DNA from: JAEUIG01 sp046349775
GTDB taxonomy: Bacteria; Planctomycetota; Planctomycetia; Planctomycetales; Planctomycetaceae
Assembly (NCBI GenBank): GCA_046349775.1
Contig: JAXMBS010000021.1
Location: 12,066 to 76,065 of the forward strand
Direction of reading: 5' to 3'
DNA: 64,000 nucleotides
Each line of letters starts with the position of its first letter. Position 1 is the stretch's first letter. A program made the translations under genes and the position numbers. The notes under the pieces are model-generated. The model was not told the DNA's origin, made no database searches, and saw nothing but the letters and a program-made list of their open reading frames with translations. Below are positions 56,560 to 64,000 of the stretch, in pieces.

Positions 56560-56720
56560 TACAGAGGACACGACGAACCTCAACCGGGCGCCGAGGTAGT
56601 ATTACACGACTTCGTCGTCGTGTCCTTTGTGCTTCTGTAAATCCTTCATCGGACGTTCAATTGTCGGGCAAAAGACTTGAACGGAAGGTCACGAAGCGCA
56701 CAAAGGAACGGACGTTCGTC
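56560..56720. repeat. interspersed repeat, related to 4024-4103
   Basis: ACAGAGGACACGACGAA (left) opposes TTCGTCGTCGTGTCCTTTG (about 56610), with a further CGGAAGGTCACGAAGCGCAC copy at about 56683. These share the CGTGTCCTT/ACGAAG theme of the element at 4024. The 272-bp spacer between the TVP38 gene and proB contains nothing else I can identify. Confidence 0.5.
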
Positions 56721-56782
56721 CTGCGTCCACAACCGGGCAGCGTATTTCCGCTGCTTCCTCCGTCTCCTCCTGTTTTTTCCGT

Positions 56783-57949
56783 CTAGCGCGTGACCACCAG
56801 GTTGTCCCGGTGGATCACCTCGACGTACGGCACGCCGCCGAGAATCTGCTTCACGTCCCCCGTCCGCTTGCCGGCGATGCTGGCGGCCATCGGCGAATCG
56901 TAGTTCGTCAATCCACGTGCGAACTCGTTCCCCTCGGGATCGATCAACGACACGACCTCTCCCTGATCGAAGCGTCCCTCGATGCGGGCAATGCCCGCCG
57001 CCAGCAGCGATTTTCCCTGCTGTTCGATCGCCCGTACGGCGCCGGCGTCAAGGTGCAGCCGTCCTTTCGGCCGCACGGTGAAGCCGATCCATCGCTTCCA
57101 CGCCGGAATGTTCACGCCCCGGGCCAGAAACAGCGTGCCGACCTCCTCGGCCGCAAGAATCCGGTCGAGGATCGTCGGGTCGGTGCCGTTCGCGATGATC
57201 ACGCACTCGCCTACGGCCGTCGCCGTCCGTACCGACTCCAGCTTGGACTGCATCCCGCCGCTGCCGCGCGCTGAGCGCTTCACCGAGGCGAGACTCAGCA
57301 GTTCATCGCGCCATTCGTCCACGACGTGAATCAGTTGTGCGCCGGGGGACTCCGGGTCGCGATCGTACAAGCCGTCGATGATCGACAGGATCACCAGCAA
57401 CGGCTCCTGAAGCAGGTTGGCGACCATCGCGGCCAGGCGGTCGTTGTCGCCGAACTTGATCTCATCGATGCTGACGGTGTCGTTTTCGTTGATGACCGGG
57501 ACGACGCCGAACTCGAACAGGGTGTTGATCGTGTTGCGGATGTTGAGATAGCGGCCCCGGTGCCGGAAGTCGTTGGCAGTGCAGAGAATCTGGGCAGCGT
57601 GATAGCCGTGCTGCTGGAGAGCGGTGTTCCACTGCCGCATCAGGTGCGCCTGGCCGGTGGCGGCAGCCGCCTGCAGGTGGGGGAGGTCACTGGGGCGTTT
57701 CTTGAGGCCCAGGATGCCCATCCCGGCGCCGACCGCGCCGCTGGAGACGATCACGACCTTGCGGCCGGTCTGAATCACCCGGTGGACCTGGGCCGCCAGT
57801 GCGGCGATCCGCTCGGCGTCGAGCGTGTCGTCCGGCCGCGCCAGAACATTGGTCCCGACTTTAACGACGAGTGTCTGTGCCGAATCGACGACTTCCCGGC
57901 GTACCAGATTGCCCATAGCCATCCCGTCCGACCATTCCCTGCCGGTCAT
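56783..57949 (-). CDS. proB: glutamate 5-kinase
   Basis: First enzyme of proline synthesis: ATP-dependent phosphorylation of glutamate. 388 residues. The amino-acid-kinase domain has LVVKVGTNVLARPDD, VIVSSGAVGAGMGILGLKKR, VPVINENDTVSIDEIKFGDN and ARGSGGMQSKLESVRTA. A C-terminal PUA domain (about 290-370) starts AGAVRAIEQQGKSLLAAGI. The start could be the ATG at 57949, or those at 57922 and 57916. The promoter at 57968-57996 places the transcript start about 12 nt before 57949, favouring one of the inner ones or a nearly leaderless message. Confidence 0.95.
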   Translation of the reverse strand: MTGREWSDGMAMGNLVRREVVDSAQTLVVKVGTNVLARPDDTLDAERIAALAAQVHRVIQTGRKVVIVSSGAVGAGMGILGLKKRPSDLPHLQAAAATGQAHLMRQWNTALQQHGYHAAQILCTANDFRHRGRYLNIRNTINTLFEFGVVPVINENDTVSIDEIKFGDNDRLAAMVANLLQEPLLVILSIIDGLYDRDPESPGAQLIHVVDEWRDELLSLASVKRSARGSGGMQSKLESVRTATAVGECVIIANGTDPTILDRILAAEEVGTLFLARGVNIPAWKRWIGFTVRPKGRLHLDAGAVRAIEQQGKSLLAAGIARIEGRFDQGEVVSLIDPEGNEFARGLTNYDSPMAASIAGKRTGDVKQILGGVPYVEVIHRDNLVVTR

Positions 57950-57967
57950 TTTTCGATGTTTGGACCG

Positions 57968-57996
57968 AGTATAGTCACCATTCAGGCCTGCGTCAC
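57968..57996 (-). promoter_or_regulatory. candidate promoter of proB
   Basis: Minus strand: -35 GTGACG (57991-57996), 17-bp spacer, -10 TATACT (57968-57973). The -10 matches five of six consensus positions and the spacing is optimal. Confidence 0.5.
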
Positions 57997-58470
57997 AGCG
58001 CGTCAGGATCCCTGATCTTTGGCCCTGGCGAATCGAAAATCGAAATTCGGAAATCGAGAATCAGCCGCATCGACCCCTTCTCGCGATCCGGAAGTCGTCT
58101 CTCTCCGAATCTCCTTGACACCCCACGCCCCCTCCGTAGACTGGATTTGCGGCAATTTTTCGCAGTCCCGCCGGGTCGCCCCCGCCGGCGTCAATTTCCC
58201 ATTTTTTGAGCGCGTCCGCTCCGGGCGCTTTCTAGAATATTTTCCGGTTGTGACAGTTGGTCTCAACCTGTCGACGACGGCAATCCACTGTCGTCCCTGG
58301 AGATACACGCCCGTCCGTTTGCGAAGACCCGGCAAAGGCGGCTGAAGTTGCGCCGCTTTCCGTTCGAAACATAGACGGACAGGAACTCGAAGCGCGATTG
58401 CGCGCTGACATAAACCGGCACGCTGACCACTGATCCGGCAGCCCCGGTCCCCTGCAGGAGTTCGCGCCTT
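57997..58470. other. long intergenic region upstream of the coiled-coil protein gene
   Basis: Holds an interspersed repeat of ATTCGGA/AATCGAAA words (58025-58065), a candidate + promoter TTGACA (58115-58120), 16 bp, TAGACT (58137-58142), and a hairpin GACAGTTG/CAAC-CTGTC (58252-58272). If the promoter is right, the transcript has a leader of over 300 nt before 58471. No small ORF with a good ribosome-binding site was found. Confidence 0.4.
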
Positions 58471-59991
58471 ATGGCCGCCGCCAACAAACCCACCGCCGTC
58501 CACTTTTCGCTCGTCTTCTTCGTGATGGTGTCGCTGATCCTGGGGGTCACGACCTATCTGGGGTTCAAGCAGAGCTCCGAGAAAGAGGCGCAACTGGCGG
58601 GGAAGGAGAAAGAACTCGCGACGGAGCGGCAAACCGTCTCGCAGTACCGCAACGACACCGACGCGACGAAGACGCTGCTCGGCTCGCAGGCGGCTGTCTG
58701 GGGCAGTAATGCGGATGACGCCACGACGGTCATCGGCACTGTTGCCGCCGCGATGACAAAGCAGGGTGGCGCCCAGGCGGCCCCCAACGTAATCGGCACG
58801 CTTTCGCAGATGCGTGCGGCACTCGATGCGGCGCAGCTCGAAATCCAGAGCCTGCAGCGGGCGCTCAACGAGAACGGCCTGAAGCTCAACGCCGTCGAGA
58901 CCGGCGCCGGCGCCAAGGTCAACGAACTGCAGACCTCGCAGGCGTCGTCGGAGCAGCAGTTGCAGGAGAGCATCGCCGCCAACAAGCAGAAGATCGACGA
59001 AAAGAACGCCGAAATCGAGAACTCGAAGAAGCAGGCCAACGAAGCGAACGTTGCCAAGGGACAACTGCAGGATGAGTTGGACAAGTACCGTCGCGCCACC
59101 GAAGAGCGGATTGCGCTGCTCGATAAGCAGATCAATTTCTACAAGGACCAGCTCGACGAGCTGACCAAGACGAGCTTCGATCGTGAGGACGGCCGCATCG
59201 TCAATGTCGACAACACCACCCGCACCGTCTGGCTGAACATCGGCTCGGCGGAGGGGCTCCGGCCGCAGGTCTCGTTCAGCGTGTACACCTCCGACAATCT
59301 CGGCATCGGCCGCGGCGTCGAGGACATCAAGGGGAAGATCGAAGTCACCCGTATCCTGGAACCGCACCTGGCCGAGGCGCGGATCCTGGACGAGGATCTG
59401 TTCCGCCCGATCTCCGATGGGGATCCGATCTACTCGCCGCTGTGGGCGGCCGGACGCAAAGAATACTTCGCCATCGTCGGACGTCCCGACCTCGACGAAG
59501 ACGGCAAGAGCGATTGGGATCTTTTCAACGAGATCATCCACACGAGCGGCGCCGAAGTCGAACTGTTCGTCAACGACGAGGGTCAGCGTCAGCCGGCCGA
59601 CGCCAAGCTCTCCGCCCGCACCAAGTTTCTGATCATCGGCGACATCGATGATCCCGCGAAGTTCTCCGGCATTCCGGAGAAGCAGGAACTCGCCGAGAAA
59701 ATGCAAGAGCAGCAAAAGGCGCTGATCGAAGAAGCCCGGCTGTACGGCATCCGCTGGGTCCGGCTCAACGACTTCCTCGATTACGTCGGCTGGAAGCCGG
59801 AACAGCGGCTATGGCAGCCCGGTTCGAACCGGCCGTTCAACTTGCAGCAGGGGGTCGAAGCCGCGACGCGCGGTGGCGCCCATACCGACAAGTCCTCCAG
59901 CGGCAACGTTTCGGAAGTTTTCCGGCGGAACCGGACGAAGCAGCAGCAGGAATCCGGCGGCAACACCAGCGAACTGTTCAACAAGAAGTAG
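58471..59991 (+). CDS. coiled-coil membrane-anchored protein of unknown function
   Basis: 506 residues. One N-terminal membrane helix (HFSLVFFVMVSLILGVTTYL) is followed by a long coiled coil (about 25-240, with segments such as KEAQLAGKEKELATERQTVS and KKQANEANVAKGQLQDELDK). Next comes a compact beta-rich domain (about 245-330; GRIVNVDNTTRTVWLNIGSA). The last domain (about 330-460), with FAIVGRPDLDEDGKSDWDLF and LYGIRWVRLNDFLDYVGWK, suggests a BRCT-like or Rossmann-like fold. A low-complexity Gln/Asn/Ser tail ends it. I recognise it as a conserved planctomycete type without assigned function. A good intrinsic terminator follows at 60081. Confidence 0.75.
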   Translation: MAAANKPTAVHFSLVFFVMVSLILGVTTYLGFKQSSEKEAQLAGKEKELATERQTVSQYRNDTDATKTLLGSQAAVWGSNADDATTVIGTVAAAMTKQGGAQAAPNVIGTLSQMRAALDAAQLEIQSLQRALNENGLKLNAVETGAGAKVNELQTSQASSEQQLQESIAANKQKIDEKNAEIENSKKQANEANVAKGQLQDELDKYRRATEERIALLDKQINFYKDQLDELTKTSFDREDGRIVNVDNTTRTVWLNIGSAEGLRPQVSFSVYTSDNLGIGRGVEDIKGKIEVTRILEPHLAEARILDEDLFRPISDGDPIYSPLWAAGRKEYFAIVGRPDLDEDGKSDWDLFNEIIHTSGAEVELFVNDEGQRQPADAKLSARTKFLIIGDIDDPAKFSGIPEKQELAEKMQEQQKALIEEARLYGIRWVRLNDFLDYVGWKPEQRLWQPGSNRPFNLQQGVEAATRGGAHTDKSSSGNVSEVFRRNRTKQQQESGGNTSELFNKK

Positions 59992-60080
59992 CAGAGCAGG
60001 GCCGAGGGGCCGGGGCTGAGCGACAGCGAATTGCCTTGGGCTCCGCCTGTGCCTGTCGGAAACCCGCGTCAGATTGAAGC

Positions 60081-60113
60081 CCGCCGGTCCTTTTGGGCCG
60101 GCGGTTTTTGTTT
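60081..60113 (+). terminator. intrinsic terminator
   Basis: 10-bp stem CCGCCGGTCC/GGGCCGGCGG (one G-U), TTTT loop, followed by TTTTTGTTT. It terminates the 58471 transcript, about 90 bp after its stop, and lies just before the stop of the convergent ParA gene. Confidence 0.85.
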
Positions 60114-60117
60114 GGAT

Positions 60118-60933
60118 TCAGGCGGCGGCGCGGCCGGCCGCGTGCTCCGCCGCGAGCACTTCCAGCACCAGCGCTCCATAGTCCTGTGCCCCCGGCGAGC
60201 CTGGCGCATAGGCGAAGATCGACTTCCCAAAGCTCGGCGCTTCCGCGAGCTTGATGTTCCGCCGGACCTTCGTACCGAACACCTGGGCGCCGCTCCACGG
60301 CGCCTGGGGATCGCTCGCCCTGAGAAACCGCTGCAGGTCGTCCGTGACGTCGGCCGCCAGCCGCGTGCCGGTCTCGTACAGGCACAGCACGATGCCCGAA
60401 ATTCGCAGGTCGCGGTTCAGCCGCCGCGTGACCGTCGCTGTCGTTTCGAGCAGTTTCGACAACCCCTGCAGCGCGAAGAAATGCGGCTGCAGCGGAATGA
60501 ACACTTCCCGTGCGAGGCACAGGGCGTTGATCGTCAATACGCCCAGTGACGGCGGACAATCCATCAGCAGGTAATCAAACTCGCGGTTCAATTGCGACGC
60601 CTCGACGGCGTTCCGCAAGACGTATTCACGACCCGGAGCATCGACAAGCTCGAGCTCCGTTGCTGCCAGGTCCAGGTCCGACGGCACGACCCACAGATTT
60701 TGCGTCGTCAACTGCCGTACATCGTTCAGAGTTCGGCTTCCCGTGAATACCTGATACACCGAGTCGCTGCCGCCGACCGCTTCGATCCCCAGGTGGAGCG
60801 ACGCGTGTCCCTGCGGATCGAGATCCAGCAGGCACACGCGGCGGCCGGCACGGGCTAGACCCGCCGCCAGATTCACGCTCGTCGTGGTCTTCCCGACCCC
60901 CCCCTTCTGATTGATGACGGCAATGGTGCGCAT
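60118..60933 (-). CDS. ParA/MinD-like ATPase
   Basis: 271-residue Walker-type ATPase. The deviant P-loop is INQKGGVGKTTTSVNLAAGL, followed by LLDLDPQGHASLHLGI, DYLLMDCPPSLGVLTINAL and the C-terminal VFGTKVRRNIKLAEAPSFGK (the ParA/Soj signature IRRNVRLAEAPSFG). I start at the ATG at 60933 (MRTIAVINQKGG); earlier codons to 61149 are upstream shadow. ParA-family members position chromosomes, plasmids or protein cargo. No parB or parS-like gene is adjacent, so it may be an orphan or cargo-positioning ATPase. It is divergent from the sigma-54 activator. Confidence 0.9.
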   Translation of the reverse strand: MRTIAVINQKGGVGKTTTSVNLAAGLARAGRRVCLLDLDPQGHASLHLGIEAVGGSDSVYQVFTGSRTLNDVRQLTTQNLWVVPSDLDLAATELELVDAPGREYVLRNAVEASQLNREFDYLLMDCPPSLGVLTINALCLAREVFIPLQPHFFALQGLSKLLETTATVTRRLNRDLRISGIVLCLYETGTRLAADVTDDLQRFLRASDPQAPWSGAQVFGTKVRRNIKLAEAPSFGKSIFAYAPGSPGAQDYGALVLEVLAAEHAAGRAAA

Positions 60934-61159
60934 GTGGGCTGCTCGTGACGGACGCTGTGACAACTGGGGAAGGGGGGGCGGAATATACCCCCTGGTATTC
61001 GTCAGCGAAAAGACGAGTTCCGACTGTGATCGATCCTGCCTGGCGGCGATCAGACTGACGACAATTGTTGTTGCTTGCCGACTCCAAATGCTACGATGCT
61101 CCGCACGGACGAATCGTTCTGATACGCAGTCCTTCGGCCTGGAGTCCACGGAGGGGTTT

Positions 61160-63160
61160 GTGACCGCTGTTCCACAACGATTCGACCACGCTCCGCAGAT
61201 CTCGTGGGTCAGTTGGAGCGAGCTCCCCTGGCTCTCCCGATCGCATTCGCAGGCGGGGTTGGTTCACTTCTGCGACTCGGTCGCTGCGCGGGCTCAATCC
61301 GCCACCGACGACGTGGAGCTTCTCAAGCAATCGCTCACGGACGCCGGCGCCGAACTGGCGGCCGAATGGGCCGGCGTGTTTGAGCGCGGCGACCGCTGGG
61401 GAATCCGGCAGGCCCACGGTCGCAGTGCGCCTGAACCGCTGCCGGTCGAGCATCTCGCCGATGTGCTTGATCGCGGCGCCGGCTGCTCGGTGCCGCCGCG
61501 TCGCGATGACCCGCGCACGCTCCTGTTGGCGCCCCTGGATGACACCGGCGTAGTGGGATTTGCCGGTCGGTCAATCTCCGCCGCGCAACTGTCGACGGTC
61601 GTGGCGATGGCCCACGTCCTGGAACGCGGACTGGCCCTCGTTCGCCAGCGGATGCAGGCGGCCCGCCGCCTCGATCGTTCGCGGATCACTCTCGAAATCG
61701 CGCGGCGGTTCGCCCAGGAGCGCGAGACACAGCCGTTGCTGGAGCGCATGGCAGAGGAAGCCACGCGGCTGTTCGATTGCGACCGTGCCAGCATCTTCAT
61801 CTGGGACCGCGCCGCAAAGCAGCTCGTCGCCTGCCCGGCGCTGGGCGTACGCGGGGGTGAACTGTGGCTGCCCGACAACAAGGGGATCGTGGGCCAGGTC
61901 GTCCAGACCGGCGAGACACTCCGCGTCGACGATGCCTACGGTGACAATCGCTTCGAGCGGAGCATCGACAAATCCAGCGGCTACCGGACGCGTAACCTGC
62001 TCTGCGCCCCGCTGTACAACGCGGCCGGGGAGCGGATCGGCGCATTCGAGCTGATCAACAAGCGGGGTGGCCCGTTCACGGCCGACGACGAGGAGGGTTT
62101 GCGGGAGTTCGGGCTGCAGGCGGCGCTCGCGATCCAGTACGCGCGCGAACGCGACGTCCTCGTTCGCAGCAACGTGCAGCTCAAGGCGCAGGTCACCGGC
62201 AGCGCGGCCATCATCGGCGAGAGCCCGGCCATCGTCGCCCTGAGGGATACAATCTCGAGATTGGCCGCCACGGACCTGCCGGTGCTGATTCTGGGGGAGA
62301 GCGGCACCGGGAAAGAAGTGGCCGCCCAGGCGCTGCACTACCAGGGACCGCGCGCCGATCGTCCGTTTATCCCGGTCAATTGCGCGGCCCTCACAGAGAC
62401 GCTGCTGGAGAGCGAACTGTTCGGGCACGAAAAAGGCGCCTTCACCGACGCGCACGCCATGCAGAAGGGCAAATTCGAACTCGCCGAAGGCGGAACGTTA
62501 TTCCTCGATGAAATCGGCGACATGAGCCTCGGCGGACAGGCGAAGCTCCTGCGCGTGCTTGAGCACAAGGTCGTGACCCGCGTCGGCGGCTCGCAGACGA
62601 TTCCGATAAACGTCCGCGTCATCGCCGCCACCAATGCCGATCTGGCCGAGCGCGTTGCGCAGAAGCGCTTCCGGCAGGATCTGTTCTACCGGCTGAGCGT
62701 CGTGTCGCTGGAGATTCCGCCGCTGCGCGAGCGGCCCGAAGACGTGCTGCCGCTGGCGGAGTTTTTTCTGGAACGGTTCTGCCGGCAGGCGAATCGCAAA
62801 CCCCTCGAGCTCGCACCGGAAGCCCGCCGCCGGCTACAGGCCCATCACTGGCCGGGAAACGTCCGTGAACTCCGCAATCTCATGGAACGCGTCGCGTTCC
62901 TGACACGGGAACCGCGCGTCGAAGCCCAGGACATTGCGTTCATCCTCAGCCCGCAGCGGGACGCCTTCGACGATCTGGCGGACGGCGTGGGACTGACCGA
63001 TGCGACGAACCGCTTCCAGCAGGAGTACATCCGCCGGGCCGTCAAGCGCGTGCGCGGCAACATGAGCGACGCCGCCCGCGTTCTCGGCCTGCATCGCTCC
63101 AATCTGTACCGCAAGATGCGGCAGCTCGGCATGGAAGTGGTCGACAAGACCGAGCCGTAG
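61160..63160 (+). CDS. sigma-54-dependent transcriptional activator with GAF domain
   Basis: 666 residues from the GTG at 61160, preceded by GGAGGGG; the frame upstream to 60911 runs over the divergent ParA start and is unlikely. A poorly conserved N-terminal region is followed by a GAF sensor (about 175-335; ERMAEEATRLFDCDRASIFI, NLLCAPLYNAAGERIGAFEL). The AAA+ sigma-54 domain follows (about 365-590): Walker A ILGESGTGKEVAAQA, the loop GHEKGAFTDA that contacts sigma-54, Walker B GGTLFLDEIGDMSL, and R-finger FRQDLFYRLSV. A Fis-type HTH (AARVLGLHRSNLYRKMRQLG) closes it. The signal and target genes are not shown by context. Confidence 0.94.
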   Translation: MTAVPQRFDHAPQISWVSWSELPWLSRSHSQAGLVHFCDSVAARAQSATDDVELLKQSLTDAGAELAAEWAGVFERGDRWGIRQAHGRSAPEPLPVEHLADVLDRGAGCSVPPRRDDPRTLLLAPLDDTGVVGFAGRSISAAQLSTVVAMAHVLERGLALVRQRMQAARRLDRSRITLEIARRFAQERETQPLLERMAEEATRLFDCDRASIFIWDRAAKQLVACPALGVRGGELWLPDNKGIVGQVVQTGETLRVDDAYGDNRFERSIDKSSGYRTRNLLCAPLYNAAGERIGAFELINKRGGPFTADDEEGLREFGLQAALAIQYARERDVLVRSNVQLKAQVTGSAAIIGESPAIVALRDTISRLAATDLPVLILGESGTGKEVAAQALHYQGPRADRPFIPVNCAALTETLLESELFGHEKGAFTDAHAMQKGKFELAEGGTLFLDEIGDMSLGGQAKLLRVLEHKVVTRVGGSQTIPINVRVIAATNADLAERVAQKRFRQDLFYRLSVVSLEIPPLRERPEDVLPLAEFFLERFCRQANRKPLELAPEARRRLQAHHWPGNVRELRNLMERVAFLTREPRVEAQDIAFILSPQRDAFDDLADGVGLTDATNRFQQEYIRRAVKRVRGNMSDAARVLGLHRSNLYRKMRQLGMEVVDKTEP

Positions 63161-63215
63161 CCACGTCCGGACTGTGCACAGGGCATCGTCCTTCATGGGA
63201 GACGCGCAAACCGAA

Positions 63216-63250
63216 TGAGCGTTGCGGATCGATGCGATCCGCAACGCTCA
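63216..63250. terminator. perfect 16-bp stem-loop between convergent genes
   Basis: TGAGCGTTGCGGATCG and its exact complement flank a 3-nt ATG loop. It sits between the sigma-54 activator (+) and the Gly/Tyr-rich gene (-). There is no T-tract on either side, so it may be a factor-dependent terminator, an RNA stabiliser or a protein site. Confidence 0.5.
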
Positions 63251-63322
63251 GGAAACGGGTCCAGCCTTCGACCTCAAGCTATGTAAATCACGCCCTCACG
63301 GTCTCGCGGGTTGGTTCGATGG

Positions 63323-63661
63323 TTACCAGCAGCGACGGCCGCGTCCAAAGCCGCCGCCGTAACCGCCGCCGTAACCGCCGCCGAATCCCAGGCCAGGTCC
63401 GCCGCGATAGTAATAGCCCATCGGACGGCCGCCAAAAGCCACAGACGGATAGACGCTGTATTGGTACGGCGCCGGGTAGTAACCACCCATCGGGTAGCCG
63501 CCATACCCGCCCCCGTAGTAGCCCGGGTATCCGCCGCCGTAATAGCCGCCGCCATATCCCGGACCACCGACGCCGATGAACACGCCCCCGGCATTGGCCG
63601 TGCTCGCACCACCCACCAATCCACCCGCCAACAGAACCGCAGTCATCAGGAGCTTTCTCAT
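63323..63661 (-). CDS. small Gly/Tyr-rich secreted protein
   Basis: 112 residues from the ATG at 63661, with a GAGGGAGGA ribosome-binding site. Signal peptide MRKLLMTAVLLAGGLVGGA with cleavage after TANA. The mature part is almost entirely Gly/Tyr/Pro repeats (GYGGGYYGGGYPGYYGGG, GFGGGYGGGYGGGFGRG) and ends in RGRRCW. Low-complexity exported proteins of this type are frequent in Planctomycetes and may contribute to the cell envelope or surface layer; the role is unproven. The next 339 bp to the window end hold no gene. Confidence 0.75.
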   Translation of the reverse strand: MRKLLMTAVLLAGGLVGGASTANAGGVFIGVGGPGYGGGYYGGGYPGYYGGGYGGYPMGGYYPAPYQYSVYPSVAFGGRPMGYYYRGGPGLGFGGGYGGGYGGGFGRGRRCW

Positions 63662-64000
63662 GGCTCGTCCTCCCTCGTCCCTTGAATCACCGAACCTCTT
63701 GTGACGCCCGCTGCGAAGCGAACTCCGCTTCGACCGTGAGCAGCGTGTGACGAGGGACAAGGAAAAGCAGAAGCGATGCCCAATCGGCATGAATCGCCGT
63801 TCGGTGCGCAATCCAATTGCAGGTAGTGACTTGCGTCGTGTCACTGTCGTGCCACGACGCTGCGCAACTGTCGCGGATCAGCGAATCCCGTCGTCAGTCT
63901 GACGACGTTCTTGCATCGCGCTCGGCAGGCGAGAGCACCGGTCGCTCCTGAGTGGAGCGCCGCTGACGGCGATTTGTTACAGCGGCCTCTTCACGGCCTC
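63662..64000. other. region to window end, no gene recognised
   Basis: Apart from a perfect 8-bp hairpin CGTCGTCA/TGACGACG (63889-63907, loop GTC), I see no coding, RNA or promoter signal. It is the upstream region of the minus-strand Gly/Tyr-rich gene. Confidence 0.4.

Noticed and set aside
60911..61159. Extended N-terminus of the sigma-54 activator
   Set aside because: It overlaps the divergent ParA start. The GTG at 61160 has a good ribosome-binding site and begins the more plausible protein.

Overview
The window looks like a chromosomal segment of a planctomycete, probably Planctomycetales/Planctomycetaceae. It is GC-rich and densely coded on both strands. The lineage signals are gene content: a very large PVC-type haem-binding CxxCH protein, a TAT-exported Gfo/Idh/MocA oxidoreductase, an exported formylglycine-generating-enzyme-like protein, a membrane Ser/Thr kinase, a DinB-like DUF1572 protein, LRR proteins and a UbiA/MqnP-like prenyltransferase. 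Many intergenic spaces carry short interspersed inverted repeats. No rRNA, tRNA, CRISPR array, prophage or classical insertion sequence was recognised.

Layout. 0-4 kb: aroB, a UbiA-family prenyltransferase and two SpoU/TrmH methyltransferases. 4-13 kb: the haem-binding protein, an alpha/beta hydrolase, then a run of genes broken by apparent single-base indels (AlkA-like glycosylase, ceramidase-like secreted protein, pabA/trpG, a TAT-exported beta-propeller). 13-21 kb: secreted and envelope proteins, including an inverse-autotransporter barrel fused to a beta-helix, a Ser/Thr kinase and a coiled-coil membrane protein. 22-25 kb: a minus-strand cluster coaE-rho-ribH-nusB. 25-33 kb: glycosyltransferase, AI-2E transporter, DUF1572, two LRR genes, an SDR and tandem site-2 proteases. 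33.2-34.9 kb: a retron. 35.9-39 kb: leuA behind a leader-peptide attenuator, then obgE. 39-43 kb: an RluA-type pseudouridine synthase, a glucuronoyl esterase-like protein and rdgB. 43-50 kb: a large secreted protein, mscL, lnt and moeA. 50-64 kb: an rRNA methyltransferase, ApbE, the sulfatase-modifying-factor-like protein, the Gfo/Idh protein, a TVP38 protein, proB, a coiled-coil protein, a ParA ATPase, a sigma-54 activator and a Gly/Tyr-rich secreted protein.

Two systems stand out. (1) A retron at 33219-34860: a TTGACG-N17-CATAAT promoter fires at the start of a 149-nt RNA. The RNA has a 20-position a1/a2 stem followed directly by an AGC branch-G context, an msr hairpin and a long msd hairpin. 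A reverse transcriptase follows with the NAxxH, YADD and VTG motifs and a roughly 100-residue N-terminal extension, and no obvious dedicated effector gene. It resembles the stand-alone myxobacterial retrons. (2) A complete leucine attenuator at 35887-36078: promoter, a 20-residue leader peptide with seven Leu, mutually exclusive 1:2, 2:3 and 3:4 pairings and a canonical intrinsic terminator, all upstream of leuA.

The main caution concerns sequence quality. At least twelve genes have family-level homology that jumps frame, often with compensating jumps and often at G/C homopolymers. They cluster at 8.6-13, 28.8-30.9, 39.4, 44.8-46.3 and 49.3-50 kb. I read most of these as uncorrected assembly indels rather than true pseudogenes.
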